Counted from the stretch's first letter, positions 22,336-34,478 are shown. The stretch: 64,000 nt of DNA from Durusdinium trenchii (GCA_963970005.1 CAXAMN010026495.1:22266-86265); one strand, 5' to 3'. The notes: generated by a model from the sequence alone, not told the origin. Translations and numbers: made by a program.

Positions 22336-25300
22336 CTATGGTTTTCTGCCCTTGAACCAACCACCCGTCCGTCGCCCGTTGCTTGCCTCCCAAATCACGT
22401 TGGCACGTTGGTTTCGGATCACTTTGTCAAAGTTATTGGCATAGAGGGCTCCAAAAGTGCGATGCGTAGGGGCTGGAGATTCTGAATCAAATGCGTTGGG
22501 CTTGAACATGTGTGTTTTGCCAGACTCCAGCGGTGTGATTGTGTATCGGAAACACACCGGAGCGTCCTGCCCCTCCACCTGCAAAGTGCAGGGTTTGGAC
22601 GGACTCCCTCACACACAATGTTGAGTCCGCGGCAACAAGACAGCCAATCTAAAAACGAACGAACGATCAAAGTCAAACCCCCAAACGCACAGAGGGAGTT
22701 GGGCCTGCTTCATCAGGGCGGCCAAATTGTGGTCCTCGATGTTCACTGAGCCGATCCCCTTCTGGGTGGCCAAGTACCGCAAGTATTCACAAATGGCCAT
22801 CAATTTCTTCTCTTCACTAGCGATCAGTTGCAGGTCGTTGGGAAAGCGAAGCAACAGACCCTTTGCGTCCACAGCGGCAGCACCTGTAGTGAACAAAGAC
22901 TTCAAGGCGCCAGGCACATCTTTAACAGAGAAAGATTGGGGGCGGAAGGAATGAACCAATACGCTCACCAGAATCACTTGTGGAAATCAACGGCAAAAAA
23001 CATTGAACTAGAGGTCGGTCACACCGAAGCCATTTTGTGGGTTTGCAACTTGAGGTTGACCCAGTGAAAACAATCCACCAAGGAACTATGCACCGTCACC
23101 TCCTCATAAGCGCCTGTGCTGAAACCAAAGAGCTCGCCTGGCTCAACAGCTAACTGGGAATCCGATGTGTTTCCAATCCAGAGGTCGAACCCTGTCGTCA
23201 AGACCAGCGCAGGCTTGCCGCTCCTCATTGCACAAGCTCCAAGCCTGTGGGCAAAGCAAGCACCACCGTCACCCTACACTTGAAAATTCATGAAAATAGT
23301 TAAGCCCATGGGTTGAAAACAACTGTATATAACGTTTGCAAGGGCCAAGGACAATCATCTTTTTCTTTACCCGGGCACCTGGTGACGGTGAAGTCGCTTT
23401 CCTTGACAGAGGCCAAATCAATGTCCCTGCCCCAATCCAAAGGCGCTCCTTCAGTGAAGTCACACGTCCCACCTGCTCGGCGTGGTCCATCAGAAGAAGT
23501 GGGGGCAGCGCGGGATTCCTGCGGGTACTTCTCGAGGAAGGCTTTGTGACGGTCAGCCAGAACGCCATGTTCGGAAGTGCCTTCTGCAAATCTGCTTGAA
23601 AGGATATCAGGCCAAACCGGCCTGTCGTCCTGCCACGCGAGAATTTGCAGCTTTGGGGCGCTTGTGGCAGCCCCTTCACCATCGTCTCGAGGCCGGGCTT
23701 TGGCAGGGGCATGAGGGCTGCCATCCCAATGGTTGTAGACCTCAGAGCGAAGAGCCTTGGTGATATCTCCCAACGTGTCGCCAGGCCCCTCATGCATCCT
23801 CACAAACCCCACATAGCGAATGGGCGAGTTGGGATTGTTGATGCGGTGCTTGACCACTGCCCTGGCAAACTCATAGCACCTGGAAGGGGCGTTGCTGTCA
23901 CCAACAAACAAAATCAGTGACCCGCGCATTTTCAATTCGATCCGGTCCGGCCGACACCTTGCCTGTTTGGCACCACGTCGCAAACGATGAGCCGATCTTC
24001 GTCCCGGATGTTCATGCCTTCCACGTAGCCCTCGATGATCTGGATGTGTGCCTCCGCTCCTTTCCTGACCCGGTTTACATTGAGCGTTGAACAGAACCCG
24101 TCACAAAAACACTAGAAAACAAATGTCGGGAAAGCTTGCAAAAACACTTGAAAAGCAAACCAGCATCTGCTCCACACGTGCTTGGGCTGATGGTCTGTTG
24201 GTGTCGTCGAAGCCAATGAAATCACTGAACTTGATGAGGCTCACGGGGCCTAGTTTTCCCTCCTTGATGGGAACTGAGCTGAGCCACTGTGGAGAATCGA
24301 AATTGTTGTGGAACATGGCCAAGCAAGGCTGGCTAAGCCCACGGGAGTCTCTTCCACTCTCCGGCTTAGTAAACAGCAGCTGCGCACCGTTCACGATATT
24401 GAGGTTGGATCGAAAAAATTGATCCTCAAGCAGACGGCGGTGCTTCACCAACGCAGCAACAGACGTTTGCGCTTGCAGCGCAGGAAATTGAGCGTGGCAA
24501 AAATTGGATCCACTCATGGCCAGTACGTTCGCTGCAGTCAGCCCACTTTGCCTCACATACGTCGCATTCGATGGAAAGATAGTCGCGTCGTAGGTGACCA
24601 TGACATACCTCACGCTACGACTAGCACATCACAGGCGCACACACTAGCACTAGCACATCACAGGCGCACATTAGAAAACACAACAGAAGCCGTCCTAACA
24701 AGAACGACAAGCGGTCCATCCTAACAAGCACGACAAAATAATAGCGGTCCAGCGACTCGTTGCCAGGGATTCCGCGAAACTGTTCTTTGTACGCAATGAA
24801 CCCAGGCAATGCTGTTGCCATCTCTGAGTCCGTCTCCAACAGTTTGCAATTTTCATTCAGCCAGGCATCCACATATTTCTCGCCCTTCCTAAGGTAACAT
24901 GTCAAGACCTGAGATCGTGAGACTAACAAAAAACAAAACTACTCAAAGGTTGTTGCGCGAGCTTCATTTGGCGCTCCCACAAATACTTCAAGTCCTTGGC
25001 GGTCTCCACGGCTTGAGAAGGACTGCTGCTGTCGCGCGACTCGAGCACTTTCATGTCTGCGTCAAGCTTTGCGACCAAATGCTTGAACTCTGCAGCACGA
25101 AGATTGGCGGCAAGCTCTTCCTCGTGCGCCTCCTTCTCCAACCTTGTGGTCTGCTCGATCTTGGCAACATAGGTCCTGACGAAAGGCAACTGTAAGCCCC
25201 CTTGCGAAAAAGAACAGCCAATGAGAATCAGCAGCCCGATCAGGCTTACTGATTCTGTCCTGAAAGCACTCACCATGCGGATGTCGCCAGGAGGGACTTG

Positions 25301-27715
25301 CGACTCCAAGCTGTGCAAAATGTCCGGGTCCAAGTATCCGTACTGAAACTGCTTGCGAAGGTCTGCCTCCATTGCTGGGAAGTCGGCAGCTGGCGCCATC
25401 TGCTCCAGAATGCTCAGGTAATAAGGAAGCCTCCACAGGCCTGATGCTTCGCAGCGGCATCTCGGACATTTGTGGCCTTTCTCAACGGCTGGGGCGTGTT
25501 GTCATGATCACTGATGATCCTCTCCACAAAGAGCTGCGCCCGAGATACCAAAATCAAGCTACAATTACAGCAGTCACCTTAACCCTGCACTTCCGAAAGC
25601 AATCAGAAATCAGACTTCTCATGAATTCTCCAAAGGGCAAGCTGGTTCCCGGTGCGATTTCTCAACTGCTCCTTCCACTGCTCCATCGCGCCCGAACCTG
25701 AGCTAAAGCCTTGGTTCAAGAACTCCTTTGCGATGACGTCGTGGTTGAGCAGCCTTGAGAGCCCTCTGCTTCTGACAGCTTCGCTCAAAAACTGCACAAT
25801 CGGTGGCGCCACTTTGCGACGTAGATTGAACACGGCCTCAGATTCTATCTTGCCCAATTGGAAAGCCCGCGCGACACTTGTGGATGAACTCCATTCCTGC
25901 CACAGATCTAAAACCGGGCCTGCCGTTGAACGCGCAAACACAGTCCAACAACTTTCCAAGTACAGGCTACAAAAACGTTCAATCACACCCGTCCTCCATT
26001 TGTTTCTCTGCGTTGGGGCCACCGGTTCGCTCAATGATTTCGATTTGGCGAAGGAAGTTGAAGCAGTGAGGAGGTCTGCGAGTTGCAGTGTGCATGAGCG
26101 TCGCGCCTGCAATGTTGGCTGTTAACGTCTGACGACAGGAGATTGAAGGCAAAAAGAACAGGACGCAGGAAATTTCCCGAATCGGTTCCAAACCATCATG
26201 GCTCAACTTTTGCTTTTGAAAGCTGAGACAGGCTGAGACCAGGCCTCGGTTAGCAAGCACCTTCCCCTTGGCGTCATCTGCAAAGCTCCCAAATGATGCG
26301 TGGATAGTGCCAAATGACACCTGCGTTCAACCGTGCAACGCCACAGCGGCTTGAAATAGAATTGAGGTATCAAATGCGCTTGATGAGCAACAATCTTTTG
26401 GTAGAGTTGATGCATATACATACAATGCGCATCAACACACGCCTTGACCCAGTGTGGCACACAGTCCTCAAGCTGCAGTTCACGAATCCCCTGCAACACC
26501 GTGAGCAGCATAACGCCGCGTTTCCATCCCTTCACGTACGCGCAGGAAAACGGGGGCAGAAGACCTTAAACAGAGAGGAACCAGGGCAGAGCAGAAGCTG
26601 GCACACCGCTACAATCCATCAAAAAACATATTGGCAAAGAAATGCGAATTCCAACAAGCAATTCTCAATTTGGAGAATCTCAGGGCAAAATCACGTGTCT
26701 CAAATGGTTTCAAGCTGACAGCTCATGACAAGCTGCCATTCCCGATCACTGCCGGAAGTTCATGATACTCTGACTCTAAGTATGCCTTGGGCACCGAAGT
26801 CATTGACATCTTCTCCGCCCCGACTCTGTCAGGGTCTGAAGCGAACCTGGGCGCAAACTCAGACGCAGCCGCGCAGGTCAAGAACAAACACATTGAAACT
26901 AGAACAGCCACCATGAAAGATTGGCCCACAAAAATGCACGCGTATTCATCTTGAATTTCTAAGTTGCCAGCCCTTCACTCAAAATGAGCTGCAGCAGCAA
27001 CTCGCCAACTTCAGGATCCAAGAACCCTGAAACGCCAAAATCCGCACGGAAAGATAGCGTCCAAGGTCGTAGTAAGCAAGGTTTGTCCATCGAGGTTCCA
27101 TATGATTTCCTTGGCTCAAGCTATCCACAGATGAAGAGCTGCGACGGCGCCAGCAAAGAAGAACCCACACATCTTGAGCAAATGAGCCAGTCAACGCTTA
27201 ACTTATCTATATAGTATGTAGACACAACCTATATCCATCTCTGAGCCCCGATCGAAGGATCAGCGGGGGCAAATGACTCGATCCATTCAGCGTAGCTCAA
27301 CAAGCTGGCCTGAACCGCTGACCAGGAAAACACAAGTTCCGTCTTTCACCTGAGGCAAGGAACTAAAACACTTCAATGTCTACCACTGCTGTCCTGGTCC
27401 GGGTACTGTTTGGCCAGATACTGAGATGGTCCACCCACCTTCATGACGGATTGCGCAAACCTAGGCCACCAAAATACATGAGTCATGGAGTTTTATATTT
27501 GGCTGCAACATTCCCACATTCTACGACATATCTGCAAGGAGAAAGAAGATCACTCCACGAACACTAATTTAAATAGCACTGAGCAACCACTCTGACAATT
27601 TTGCAATGTGCGGCATAGCATGCAGCTTCGCAGGATCTGGTTTGCCTGCCACCTTCTGCGCTTTGGAATCAGGAGTGCCATGCGAGCCGCCGCTCTTCCT
27701 CTTGGCTGGCGGCAT
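22336..27715 (-). CDS. Large multi-exon gene, dinoflagellate-type, function unknown
   Basis: Likely start ATG at 27715 (MPPAKRKSGGSHGTPDSKAQ). Readable exons follow leftward: GGPSQYLAKQYPDQDSSG (~27450-27378); GWKRGVMLLTVLQGIRELQL (26535-26324); KVAPPIVQFLSEAVRSRG (~25890-25610); KCPRCRCEASGLWRLPYYLS (~25470-25274); KIEQTTRLEKEAHEEELAAN (25189-~24960); KYVDAWLNENCKLLE (~24915-24750); VMVTYDATIFPSNATYVRQS (~24613-24150); AHIQIIEGYVEGMNIRDEDR (~24060-23955); LILFVGDSNAPSRCYEFARA (~23925-23310); FDLWIGNTSDSQLAVEPGEL (~23228-23060); FPNDLQLIASEEKKLMAICE (~22960-22690); and CFRYTITPLESGKTHMFKPN to a TAG at 22336. The intron at 25190-25273 is clear (GTGAGTGC...TTACAG). More than 700 residues are expected. 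A Cys cluster CPRCRC may bind zinc. I recall similar fragments from dinoflagellate predictions but know no function. It could be two genes. Confidence 0.5.
24619..24737. repeat. Two short tandem duplications within an intron
   Basis: CTAGCACATCACAGGCGCAC occurs at 24621 and 24650. TCCTAACAAGAACGACAA at 24693 is repeated with one change at 24719. Both lie between the exons ending near 24613 and starting near 24740 of the large leftward gene, so they appear intronic. Confidence 0.8.
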
Positions 27716-28560
27716 GACTGCCACCCAAAGTCCGCTGGGGGGGCGGCGCTAAGTTTCGAAGCACCGCTACGAGCCCTTGCAACACGTTAAACGTTTCGTC
27801 TCCAAAATTATACATGCTGCACACCTTGAAACAGCACAGCAATCGGAGGGTTCCAAAACTTGTCATGAAAATGGGCACGAGAGTTCTTTTGCGTGTGGAG
27901 CGAAACGATTCAAATCTTGATCGAAACGCAACGCTGCAACGAACTGTCTGGCTCACTGTAACTGTAGCAGACTGGCTCATTGATGACGGGCCTTCATCGA
28001 CCCTTGAACAAGTGCGCAAACTTGTCTTCTACCAGATGGACAGCTTGGGGGTTCGGAACACCTGCACCAATGTGAAAAATTTGGATGAGCCCTGCCAAAA
28101 AAAGAGTCGCCTTGCAAAATTATCGTGTATACGCAAGTACTGTGTTTTCCCACGACTCCACGCTTATTTAGCCATCAGGCTTGTTGATTTTTAATGGACC
28201 AGATCCAGCTTGGGACCCGTATACCCAAATCAATTTTTAGCGAACGAAACGATTGAAGGCCAACGCACCAATACAGAAGAAGGCCCCGTTTAGATTGCAA
28301 CATCCCTTCTGGACATGTTTCTAGCTTGCAATGCACCAAGAAAGAGGTTCCCAACCAGTCTTCTCAAGCAATTTCGCTTGCGCTTCAGCGCGTCTCCCTT
28401 AAGCGCAAGTGGCAGTGAAAGGAGTGCAAGTGGACGCTCACTCGCGCTCCAATTTAGGGTACTCGCTGCGCTTAAGAACGTTTCCCTTGAGCATGCGTCC
28501 ACGTTCGAAGCAAAACCTATGATTATGGACCCAAGGTTTTCCCAATCGGACCTGATTAGC
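27716..28560. other. Upstream region of the large gene, no supported gene
   Basis: The sequence before the MPPAKRKS start contains two competing frames (minus 27830-28019 and plus 27814-28194) with no domain and no good splice evidence. It may hold the promoter and 5' untranslated exon of the gene starting at 27715. GCAAG is followed directly by the GGCTC at which the leader exon might join, near 27770. Nothing firmer can be said. Confidence 0.4.
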
Positions 28561-28643
28561 CCATGAGTATCAACTCGGGAAGATACAGGTTGCGGCCACC
28601 TGTGGCCACGCAAAGTGTCAAATTGTCATTGATAGGACTTGGT

Positions 28644-29010
28644 ACATTTCCCGAATCGGATCTGGACAGGATTGGACGCGGGAATTTTCCCGAATCGGAT
28701 CTGGACAGGATTGGACGTGGGAATTTCCCGAATCGGATCTGGACAGGGTTGGACGCGACAAATTTCCCAAATCGGATCCGGACAGGATTGGGCGCGATAA
28801 ATATTTCCAAGTCAAATCCGAATCGGATCTCGTTATAATTTTCAATATTTTTCCCACGTCCAATCCCATCCAGATCCGATTCGGGAAATTTCTCGCGTCC
28901 AATCCTGTCCAGATCCGATTCGGGAAATTTACCGAGCCCAATCCTGTCCAGATCCGATTCGGGAAGTTTACCGAGTCCAATCCTGTCCAGATCCAATTTG
29001 AAAAATATGA
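28644..29010. repeat. Palindromic minisatellite, four units facing four
   Basis: Four ~39-bp units containing GAATCGGATCTGGACAGGAT start at 28653, 28692, 28730 and 28769 on the plus strand. After a ~50-bp spacer, four units in the opposite orientation contain ATCCTGTCCAGATCCGATTC, with unit ends at about 28882, 28921, 28960 and 28998. The whole could fold into a cruciform with a ~160-bp stem. It lies near the middle of the giant element, between two leftward genes. Confidence 0.92.
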
Positions 29011-30203
29011 AAAATTTTACGAATCCAATCGTGGCCAGATTGGTCGTCAACGCCCATTTTTGCGACAAGCTGTTCTGGCGACCAATTTGACATCGGATTG
29101 GTCCCCAAACCGAAGAAATACGGAGCCTTGGATAGCAGACTGATCTGACCTGGGATTGGACCCCAAAGGCATCTGTGAGCGGGAGAACCGCGAAATGCAA
29201 AATTTCTAAAATTGGCTGTGTCTCTGCGCACGCCTGTTTGGTGACCGATCCCAGGTCAGATTGGTCACCAATTAACTTGCCCGGATCCCTAGGTAGCTAT
29301 GACCAATTCTGAATTTGAAGAAGTTATCGCAAGATGACTTGAATAAACCAAGGGAAGAAATCAAGGGAATGACTGGATTGAACCTTGAGTGAGCAAGCGT
29401 GTCAGTACCTGTAGGGAGCTGCTATTCTTTTCTCAAAGAGCCTAGGGGGCTGTCCCCCTGGGGAAACTCTCGCGAATTTTTTTTCGTGACTTTTTGAAAA
29501 CTTTGGCTCCAAATGGTCGAAAAGCGAGAATTCCCTTTTGAACATCACGGCCAAAACGCTGCACGCGTGCTCCAAAAAAGAAAAATCAAAAAGGAAAAAT
29601 GCACCTGTTTTGAGTTTCACGGTACGCACGAAGACAAATTTCCACATAGATTGCTGGCTGTTCGTAAACCGTTGCGATGCCAAATTTGCTTCGTGACCAC
29701 CACGGTTTCGAAGCGTAATTACTTCTTGTTGTGTGGTTTTGACCTTGGCATGCCCATATGAACTGTCCTGCCTATTTTCTTGTGTTTGATCGTGTTTGAT
29801 GATACCACTGTTGAACCTGCCTGACTCCTCAACTCTGCTTCCCAGTTCTCACCCACAAAGTGGGGCTGCCACATGAGCCCCTAACGCCGCTGCGTTTAAC
29901 AGATATATATATATATATATGTACAGAGAATTGTCAGCCCGCCAGCTGCTCTTTCGGGCCAGGTAGCTCGTCCGACGCAATGTTTGCGTCGTCCAGCCAA
30001 GAGCTGCCTCTAACTTAGACACCCTGCTTCACTCATTGAATGAAGCCAATCTCAATCAAACCTGTAGCAATATGAGGGTTACATAATCTCCTGTATGAAC
30101 AAAGCAGAATCCCATATATTTGCGCTGGAATAAGCACAAAACCATGGTTATCGTTGCGTGGCTTCGTGTCAGCTTTAAGCTGAAGCGAGGAAAACCAAGC
30201 TAT
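29011..30203. other. Non-coding stretch with inverted pair and TA run
   Basis: A 14-nt inverted pair (ATCTGACCTGGGAT at 29143, ATCCCAGGTCAGAT at 29248) continues the fold-prone character of the preceding array. A (TA)n run occupies about 29902-29920. No gene is recognised. The next leftward gene ends at 30204. Confidence 0.6.
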
Positions 30204-31161
30204 TTACTTTGATCGGCCTTTGCCTTTGGCATTGCCTTTTCGCCCACCCCTACCTTTACCTTTACTCTTGCCAAGCCGTAGCTTGGGTGGGGCACCATCT
30301 GCCGCGGCCATCGCGCTGGTCGCAAGGCTTAAAGCCTCTCCCCAGGGAACACCTTGGGCCCACGCAGCAGCCGCTGCACGGTGCACAATTCTCACTTTTG
30401 CTCTTTTGGTGTAAGACTTCACGAGCTTCAGCTTTGACTCTGGGCCTTTCAACCTAAACCAGGTTTCATCCCTGAAAAAAACATGCAAGTCCTGACACAG
30501 ACGTTTCCATAGATATGAAATGTGTTTACCACAATTCTATAATTCTTTCCTCGCAATAAACTCATCGCGCTCGTCGCTTAAAAACCTGGGAACGCAAAAA
30601 GCAAAATGTCCCCGCAAGTCCCCGTAGCATTTTGGCTGGGGTCGCCAAGTCTTGAAAAAGGATGCCAAACCCTAAGTCTTGACACCCTTTTTCAAGACTT
30701 GGTGGGTCCGTTTGGAATGCCAGAGAAACAGGAGATTTGGCAGGACTTGCGGGGGTCTTTACCGCAGTCTTGTGAACTCTGAGCCACGACAAATAATTCG
30801 GAGCCACTGCAAAGGCATCTGGCTGCGGGCCAAAGTCGAAGGGCGGCGCCGAAACTGGACCAGGCATAATTTGTACCCTTACATGGCTTGAAACCCCCTC
30901 CCCCACAACTTAAGAAACTGTCGAGCACTGCAGCAATAGAAGACAATAAAAAACGTGTGCGGAGTCAACGCCCAAGAGGCCCACTCACATCCAACAAGTC
31001 GTAAGCAGGCAGCTTGCCATCGACCCACGCAGCCAGCCAGTCAGCTGCACGCTCCAACTTGAAAACAGGGTTGCGCAACAACGAAACGTACTTTTGCACG
31101 TGCTCTTTCACCTCCGACGGAATCGCCTTGTTCTCAGCCAAGCCTCAAAAACGGTTTGTCG
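30204..31161 (-). CDS. Multi-exon protein with basic Gly/Lys-rich tail
   Basis: Minus-strand exons: 31161-~30989 reads IPSEVKEHVQKYVSLLRNPV then LERAADWLAAWVDGKLPAYD and ends at a GTGAGTG donor. A second, about 30880-30760, reads PGPVSAPPFDFGPQPDAFAV. The last, from about 30480 after a TTTTTTTCAG acceptor, reads DETWFRLKGPESKLKLVKSY, then an Ala-rich helix and KGKGRGGRKGNAKGKGRSK to a stop at 30204. Function is not recognised. The tail suits RNA or DNA binding. It lies directly downstream, on the same strand, of the DUF7869-like gene and might be its 3' portion rather than a separate gene. Confidence 0.5.
30610..30754. repeat. Nested foldback with a spliced-leader-like core
   Basis: The outer arms are CCCCGCAAGTCC (30610-30621) and GGACTTGCGGGG (30743-30754). 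The inner arms are AAGTCTTGAAAAAGG (30647-30661) and CCTTTTTCAAGACTT (30686-30700). Both pairs are perfect. Between the left arms lies CCGTAGCATTTTGGCTGGG (30622-30640). This matches CCGTAGCCATTTTGGCT of the dinoflagellate spliced leader with one missing C. It sits in what appears to be intron of the leftward gene at 30204-31161. Confidence 0.8.
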
Positions 31162-31527
31162 CTTGAAGAAATGGCCTGTGTATCAAAACGAAAACAGTAG
31201 CGGCGCAAGAACAAACATCGCCTTGGGTTCTTCAACGGCTGTGCCAAAAGCTGTGGGGCCAAGATGGGGGGCCCAAAAAAATCGGATTGCATTTACATCT
31301 TTACCAGCGAGTCGCCAGCCGGAAGCCCAAGGGGAAGCGTTTGCAGCGCCACTTGCTTTGGTAACACCACAACAGTGTAGCTGTATGTCTCGCTGTGCAT
31401 CCAGCGCTTCGTCCTGAATGGGAATATAAACCCCAAACATCAGATGTGACATGTGTGGGAACACTAGCGTCTTCTTGGCCTATCACATAGCTACGACGAG
31501 CAATGGGTCAAGGAGGAGCGCCGCTCC

Positions 31528-34095
31528 TCATGAGCACATCATCAGGATGCTCTGCTGCACGACGCCAGTAGGTGTTGTTGATCTCGTCACTTCCCAGTCC
31601 TGCAAGGAATGGCCAAAGCAGCCACAATCCAAATGTTCAAAGGAACAAAATCTTCCACGTTCCCATCTACTTTCAAATCGTTCTGTCCCCACGAACGGTC
31701 CCGACTCAGCCCTTCGCTGAAAAAGAAAATGATGGGGCGCCCCGGGCCCAGACATTCCACGGACTGCAATTGGAACCGCTGCAGCATGGAAGCCTTTCCT
31801 CAAGATGTGCCCAACACAGGTGTACAATGACGATCTAACCGAACCAAACCTACAACTTTGACCTACAAATTTAGCCCTTAGTTTGTCTTTACACACGGGT
31901 CCCTACACAAGGTAATCGAACAGCGCTGCTTCTTCAATCTCAGCTGCCAATCTCGCGTCCGATCGATCAACTCGACGGACCTCTCCTTCTCAAAGAATTT
32001 CGCTTGCTTTAGAAAGGCTTCAATGCACACTTTAGTGTCGACGGGCGTTTCCAAGATTCTCCAGCAATGCAAAAAACGTGATAACTGACCGAAGTACTGG
32101 TCCACGTCTTCGTGGGAATGTCCTGATCTCAAATTGCTAAGGGAAGCTGACCTCACGGTCCTGGATGATACGAGTGAAGAAAGGTACCTCACCGTCATCG
32201 AGTTTTTCACCTCTCGTGAGGTGTTGTCGCTCTGAATTCCAATATGAGTGGAAGGTAAATGGCACCCGAGCTTTTTCAGCTTCGTCACTGCGTGGCTGAT
32301 GAGTTCTATGCTTGTATTTGAATCTTTGTGTGTTTCCGGTGGTGTGATTAAGAATATCACACACCATCCATGGGCCACGGCTGCAGAAATGTGAAGCTTT
32401 GGTCTTTGAAAGCTGGCATACTCTTTGCTCCTCATGGCCTCGTGTCTCGGAAGACTAAATTTTGATTGGTCCATGCCATCGGTGATTATGGTCACCGATG
32501 GCATGGATTTCTGCCGTGATTCTGAGCGACTGCTCCAGTAACAAATTCGATCCAGATATTGCTGGCGAAGATGCTCGTAATACAGCTTCTGCTGCGCAGC
32601 TCGAGCAAGCGCGTGGCCACTAAGTGCTCTGACCATAGCACGGTGACGAATGCACGTCCCACACTCATGGTGTTGGGATACAGCCCGGAAGGACATCGTC
32701 GGAAACTCGCTCAACCATACCTGGTGCAATTGCTAAAGGAAAACTTTCCTAGGATTTAAGCAAGCCACTAAAAGAGCCCGACAACAGAACTGGTCTGTAA
32801 ACAAATGAATGGTAATTTCGGCACCTTTTGTCCAGCGCCAAGTTGCTCTCCAAAAGGTTGGGAAACTGGCGGGCTGCGGTAAATGCGAGACCAAACGGTA
32901 TTGTTCCCAGTGGTCACGCATACACCCAGGAGGCAACCACTTGGGCTCCATGTTTGATCTGGCAGGATTGATTTCCACCCCCCTTCTCTTTTTCCGTTTT
33001 CTCCCCTTCACCCCCAACAAGTCCTGTCTCCCAGAGATCACGTCCGCCATGGTCTTGGCGTAGGGGTCCGATTCAGGTTCGGCTTTGGTTGGCTCTGACA
33101 AGGACAGCTCTTCTTCAGCAGTGAGGGGGTCGTCACGCACGTCTGGCAGGGTTTCAGCGCATGAGTTGTAGAGGTCGGCTAAAAAACCCCACAACGTCTG
33201 CTCTCACCTCATGGTTCCTGTCTGTGGCGCGCGGCTTCGACAAATACCGAAGATCTGATGGAGGAGTAGTCTCACCTTGCCAAGCCGCATCGTAGAGCTT
33301 CCTGAATCTCCGGTTACCTCGGGCATTGAAAATATGAATGAAAGGGTGTTCAATTGCGAGGCAAAAAATGAAGACCCACAGTTCGTCGACACAGAGCCAC
33401 AAACGAGCTAGTAAGTTGAACTTCATACTTGGACATTTCTAGCAGGCAATTAGGCCCACCCGCCACCCCGAAGCGCGATACCCCGGTATGTGGACGCGCA
33501 AACTTCACAAGCCTTAAGGCGGGCGACCCATCCCATGCAGAGTCTTCCAAGATCGGAGGCACAGCCTGCGCCCAAGAAGGCTCCAAGACACAGAGGTTTG
33601 GTCTTCTCGCATGAGATCACGTATCTTGTGCAACGCCTGGGTCTCCAAGAGTGGGTATCGCTTCGCGTTCAACAGGCGGAAACAAACGCAAAAACGAGAC
33701 AGGAAAAAATGTTCCAAACGGTGAGAAGCTGCATGGTGATCCTGGTCTAGTTTATGCAAGCTGAAATACGTAGTCCGATAAGCTAGCAGCTGCTTAAACT
33801 CTTCCTCGCCAGCGAAGCTGCGGAAGCAGTCTCTCTTCTTGCAGCGGCAACGCTTGCCCAAGATTCCACGCAGGCGGGTTTCTGGGTCTACTGAACTCCC
33901 AGTTTTGTTGGCGCGCCCATCAAGTCTCAGTTGCTTCCGTTTCTTTCTGGGTACAGGCGGCGGTTCTGGGATCAAATCGACCCCTTCACCATCACTTTCA
34001 GACAAGGCAAGGACATCGCCAACCGGCATGCAAGCCACTGAAAAAATGTAACATGTCACGCTTGCAGGCACTGCCCGATCACATCTGCCATTCAT
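31528..34095 (-). CDS. DUF7869-like protein, putative DDE/RNase H-fold transposase
   Basis: Multi-exon gene. The N-terminal exon (34095-~33770) has RKKRKQLRLDG and a Cys-rich motif LGKRCRCKKRDCFRSF, then LLAYRTTYFSLHKLDQD. The next exon reads WSLLGRRLCLRSWKTLHGMG (~33600-33540). Then come 33310-33190 (RFRKLYDAAWQGETTPPSDL) and 33180-~32860, with a KGRKRKKRRGVE basic patch. The main exon 32729-31878 carries the conserved set: HHECGTCIRHRAMVRAL; ITDGMDQSKFSLPR (~32490); IQSDNTSREVKN (~32210); SGHSHEDVDQYF (~32110). The repeated Asp/Glu positions (DGMDQ, SDNT, HEDVD) fit the acidic residues of an RNase H-like core. I recall this architecture from DUF7869 proteins, which are found in many eukaryotes in transposon-like contexts. 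A 3' exon with MSGPGAPHHFLF follows near 31750 and appears frameshifted. It lies inside the giant element and is its best transposase candidate. Confidence 0.72.
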
Positions 34096-34478
34096 GTACT
34101 GTTTGTTCAGAACTCAGAACAGTGCATTCTATCACACAATTGTTCGGGTCCGTTTTTAGCAACGTGGAATCTTGGCTTGTGCGTCGAAGAATGGGACCTT
34201 TGGGTAGAAATGCTTCATAGAAATGGATCAAGCGCACACTGCAAGACACAAAACAAACAATATGTTTATTGGTACATAAGAATTGAATTCATATACTCAG
34301 CCATTTTTGCTAGCCTCTAAGCGGAACTGCAGGGGATCTGGCATATTGAACAAAACTTGTCCGGGCGGCCACCCAATGGCTCACTCACTGGGCGCTCTCG
34401 CTCTCTAAGCCCGCCCTGGTCGCATCAGTGGAAGAAGCGGGTCGTCCAGCGCCAGGCATATCATCTTGAAAACCTTTG

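Noticed and set aside
26723-26914. Small secreted protein (MVAVLVSMCLFLTCAAA...)
   Set aside because: It looks like a signal peptide, but it lies inside the large leftward gene, is only 63 codons and has no supporting context; more likely intron or exon read-through.
27111-27120. TTGGCTCAAG spliced-leader end
   Set aside because: Only ten bases match and the preceding bases (TTTCC) do not; expected by chance at appreciable frequency.
29902-29920. (TA)n run as a promoter TATA element
   Set aside because: Simple microsatellite; similar (AT)n runs occur at 45528 and 60588 without a consistent relation to gene starts.
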